DNA of 33,630 nt, from positions 1 through 33,630 of the forward strand of contig JAGRNE010000007.1 of assembly GCA_020440915.1 (NCBI GenBank), given 5' to 3'. A model generated the notes under the pieces. The model searched no databases, was not told the DNA's origin, and was given only the letters and a program-made list of their open reading frames with translations. The position numbers were made by a program, and so were the translations under genes. The DNA comes from Leptospiraceae bacterium. GTDB lineage: Bacteria; Spirochaetota; Leptospiria; Leptospirales; Leptonemataceae. This document shows, piece after piece, positions 32,795 to 33,630 of this stretch (its first letter is position 1; every line of letters starts with the position of its first letter).

Positions 32795-32803
32795 TGCTAT
32801 AGT
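32795..32803 (+). promoter_or_regulatory. Extended -10 promoter for the 71-residue membrane protein
   Basis: TGCTATAGT matches the extended -10 form TGnTATAAT with one change. The predicted start is near 32810, giving a leader of about 17 bases before ATG 32827. No good -35 box is seen at normal distance, as is common for extended -10 promoters. Confidence 0.5.
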
Positions 32804-32826
32804 ATGGCTCGGGCCGGGATCATACT

Positions 32827-33042
32827 ATGGCTGTTTTGAAATCGAACATCTGGAAGGACAGGTTACTGGTTCTGCTTTTGCTGCTGGCCGCCAGCCTTTT
32901 GGCCTATCCTGGCCACTGGTGGAAGAAGGGCTTATCGGACACATCCGGTCAAGATCCTGCGTCCCTTCCCGGGGATACCTTTCAGAGCAAGCGCCGGGTT
33001 CCTCCGGAGTACTATGCTTCCCCTGGCGAGCCGTCCGAATAG
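32827..33042 (+). CDS. Small single-helix membrane or exported protein
   Basis: 71 residues. The N terminus is Lys-containing (MAVLKSNIWKDR) and leads to a Leu-rich hydrophobic helix (13-26), then a polar tail of 45 residues ending PEYYASPGEPSE. It could be a bitopic membrane protein or a secreted peptide; no lipobox is present. GGGA lies about ten bases before the ATG and an extended -10 promoter sits just upstream. No family recognised. The next gene follows after 44 bases. Confidence 0.55.
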   Translation: MAVLKSNIWKDRLLVLLLLLAASLLAYPGHWWKKGLSDTSGQDPASLPGDTFQSKRRVPPEYYASPGEPSE

Positions 33043-33086
33043 TCGGGGGGCCGCATTCTGTCGCAGTCGCATGCTAGACATACAGG

Positions 33087-33630
33087 ATGTCCCTGGATTA
33101 TTCCGTTTTGGATCCTATAGAGCTGGAAGTGATTGAATATGTGCTACGAAAGGAAGCTGGAACCGAAGTCAGCACATTGCGAAAGAAAACCGTCCCGCTG
33201 AATGCAGGCTTCTGTGGTCCGTATCTCGGGCTTGTAGAGCAGCGGCTTCCGCCTTACCTGGCCACGGATTTCGCCAACCGCAATCGGACGTCGATCGTGC
33301 TACCTGAAGAGGCCCTGCCGGGATCGAATTGGGAATTCTGGTTAGAGAATGACACTGATAATACCATTATACTGGGTGAAGATGCTCGGCAGGGGCTGCC
33401 ACTGGCGAGCGAAGACAATGGACTGGAATCCACAGGTTTTCCTCAAGAACATGATTTTGGAAGTCCAGGTCCTGCAGTCTATGCAGTATCGCGCCCGGCC
33501 ATCTGGTGGGACCGTCGAGCGGCCTTGATTTTCATCCAATGGGATGGCGGATCCGACGGCATTCGTTCGGACTACATCTTGCTCAATTATCAGGCCCGGC
33601 TAAGGCGATGGAATCGACTCCGGCGATTCG
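33087..33630 (+). CDS. Hypothetical protein, cut by the window end (partial)
   Basis: An ATG at 33087 opens a frame that stays open for 181 codons to the right edge. The start reads MSLDYSVLDPIELEVIEYVL with no signal peptide or membrane helix. The visible part is rich in acidic residues and Leu/Pro, includes the Trp-rich segments NWEFWLEND and PAIWWDRRAA, and ends in a basic stretch (ARLRRWNRLRR). I recognise no family. Balanced codon use and the absence of stops over 544 bases support a real cytosolic gene. No Shine-Dalgarno sequence precedes the ATG, so the start is tentative. Confidence 0.7.
   Translation, partial: MSLDYSVLDPIELEVIEYVLRKEAGTEVSTLRKKTVPLNAGFCGPYLGLVEQRLPPYLATDFANRNRTSIVLPEEALPGSNWEFWLENDTDNTIILGEDARQGLPLASEDNGLESTGFPQEHDFGSPGPAVYAVSRPAIWWDRRAALIFIQWDGGSDGIRSDYILLNYQARLRRWNRLRRF

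Noticed and set aside
1-33630. CRISPR array, insertion sequence or prophage
   Set aside because: I saw no regularly spaced repeats, transposase or integrase motifs, terminal inverted repeats with target duplications, or phage structural genes on either strand.

Overview
This window looks like chromosome from a free-living Gram-negative-type bacterium of roughly balanced base composition. My best guess is a spirochaete of the order Leptospirales (Leptonema- or Turneriella-like), because of the many exported lipoproteins with loose lipoboxes, frequent TTG starts, clustered small heat-shock proteins, a sigma-54 type promoter and large PAS, GGDEF/EAL, SpoIIE and hybrid-kinase signalling proteins. 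That assignment is inference; no rRNA or other phylogenetic marker is present. I see no insertion sequence, prophage, CRISPR array, rRNA or convincing tRNA.

Layout. 1-110: lysine/alanine-rich C-terminal tail of a gene cut by the window edge. 181-3670 (minus): SNF2-family helicase followed one base later by hypoxanthine phosphoribosyltransferase. 3859-6833 (plus): exported TPR protein, SRAP/HMCES-type DNA-protein crosslink protein and a family 9 glycosyltransferase, closed by a strong two-way terminator. 6886-8396 (minus): three tandem Hsp20 chaperones behind a near-consensus sigma-54 promoter. 8498-13236: a zinc/manganese-type ABC transporter whose binding protein and ATPase (plus) are separated from the permease (plus) by an inserted minus-strand pair, a GH13 alpha-glucosidase and MsrB. 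13286-17626 (minus): RumA-type RNA methyltransferase, then a four-PAS GGDEF-EAL protein. 17675-21937 (plus): three overlapping genes, a 718-residue low-complexity membrane-anchored protein, a GltS-family symporter and a UbiE-type methyltransferase. 22125-24850 (plus): four overlapping genes for exported proteins, in which the two domains of the first gene recur as the separate second and third genes. 24945-29030: a membrane SpoIIE phosphatase (minus) diverging from a hybrid histidine kinase (plus). 29119-30847 (minus): a YidB/DUF937 protein with a possibly leaderless promoter, and a metallo-beta-lactamase-fold hydrolase. 31032-33630 (plus): a secreted LamG protein, two small exported or membrane proteins and a truncated hypothetical gene, with hairpins between them.

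The most unusual points are the two-domain/split-domain exported-protein operon (22125-24390), the sigma-54 promoter driving the Hsp20 cluster, the repeated helical module at both ends of the 718-residue protein, and the ABC transporter split by an inverted gene pair together with its altered metal-ligand motif.
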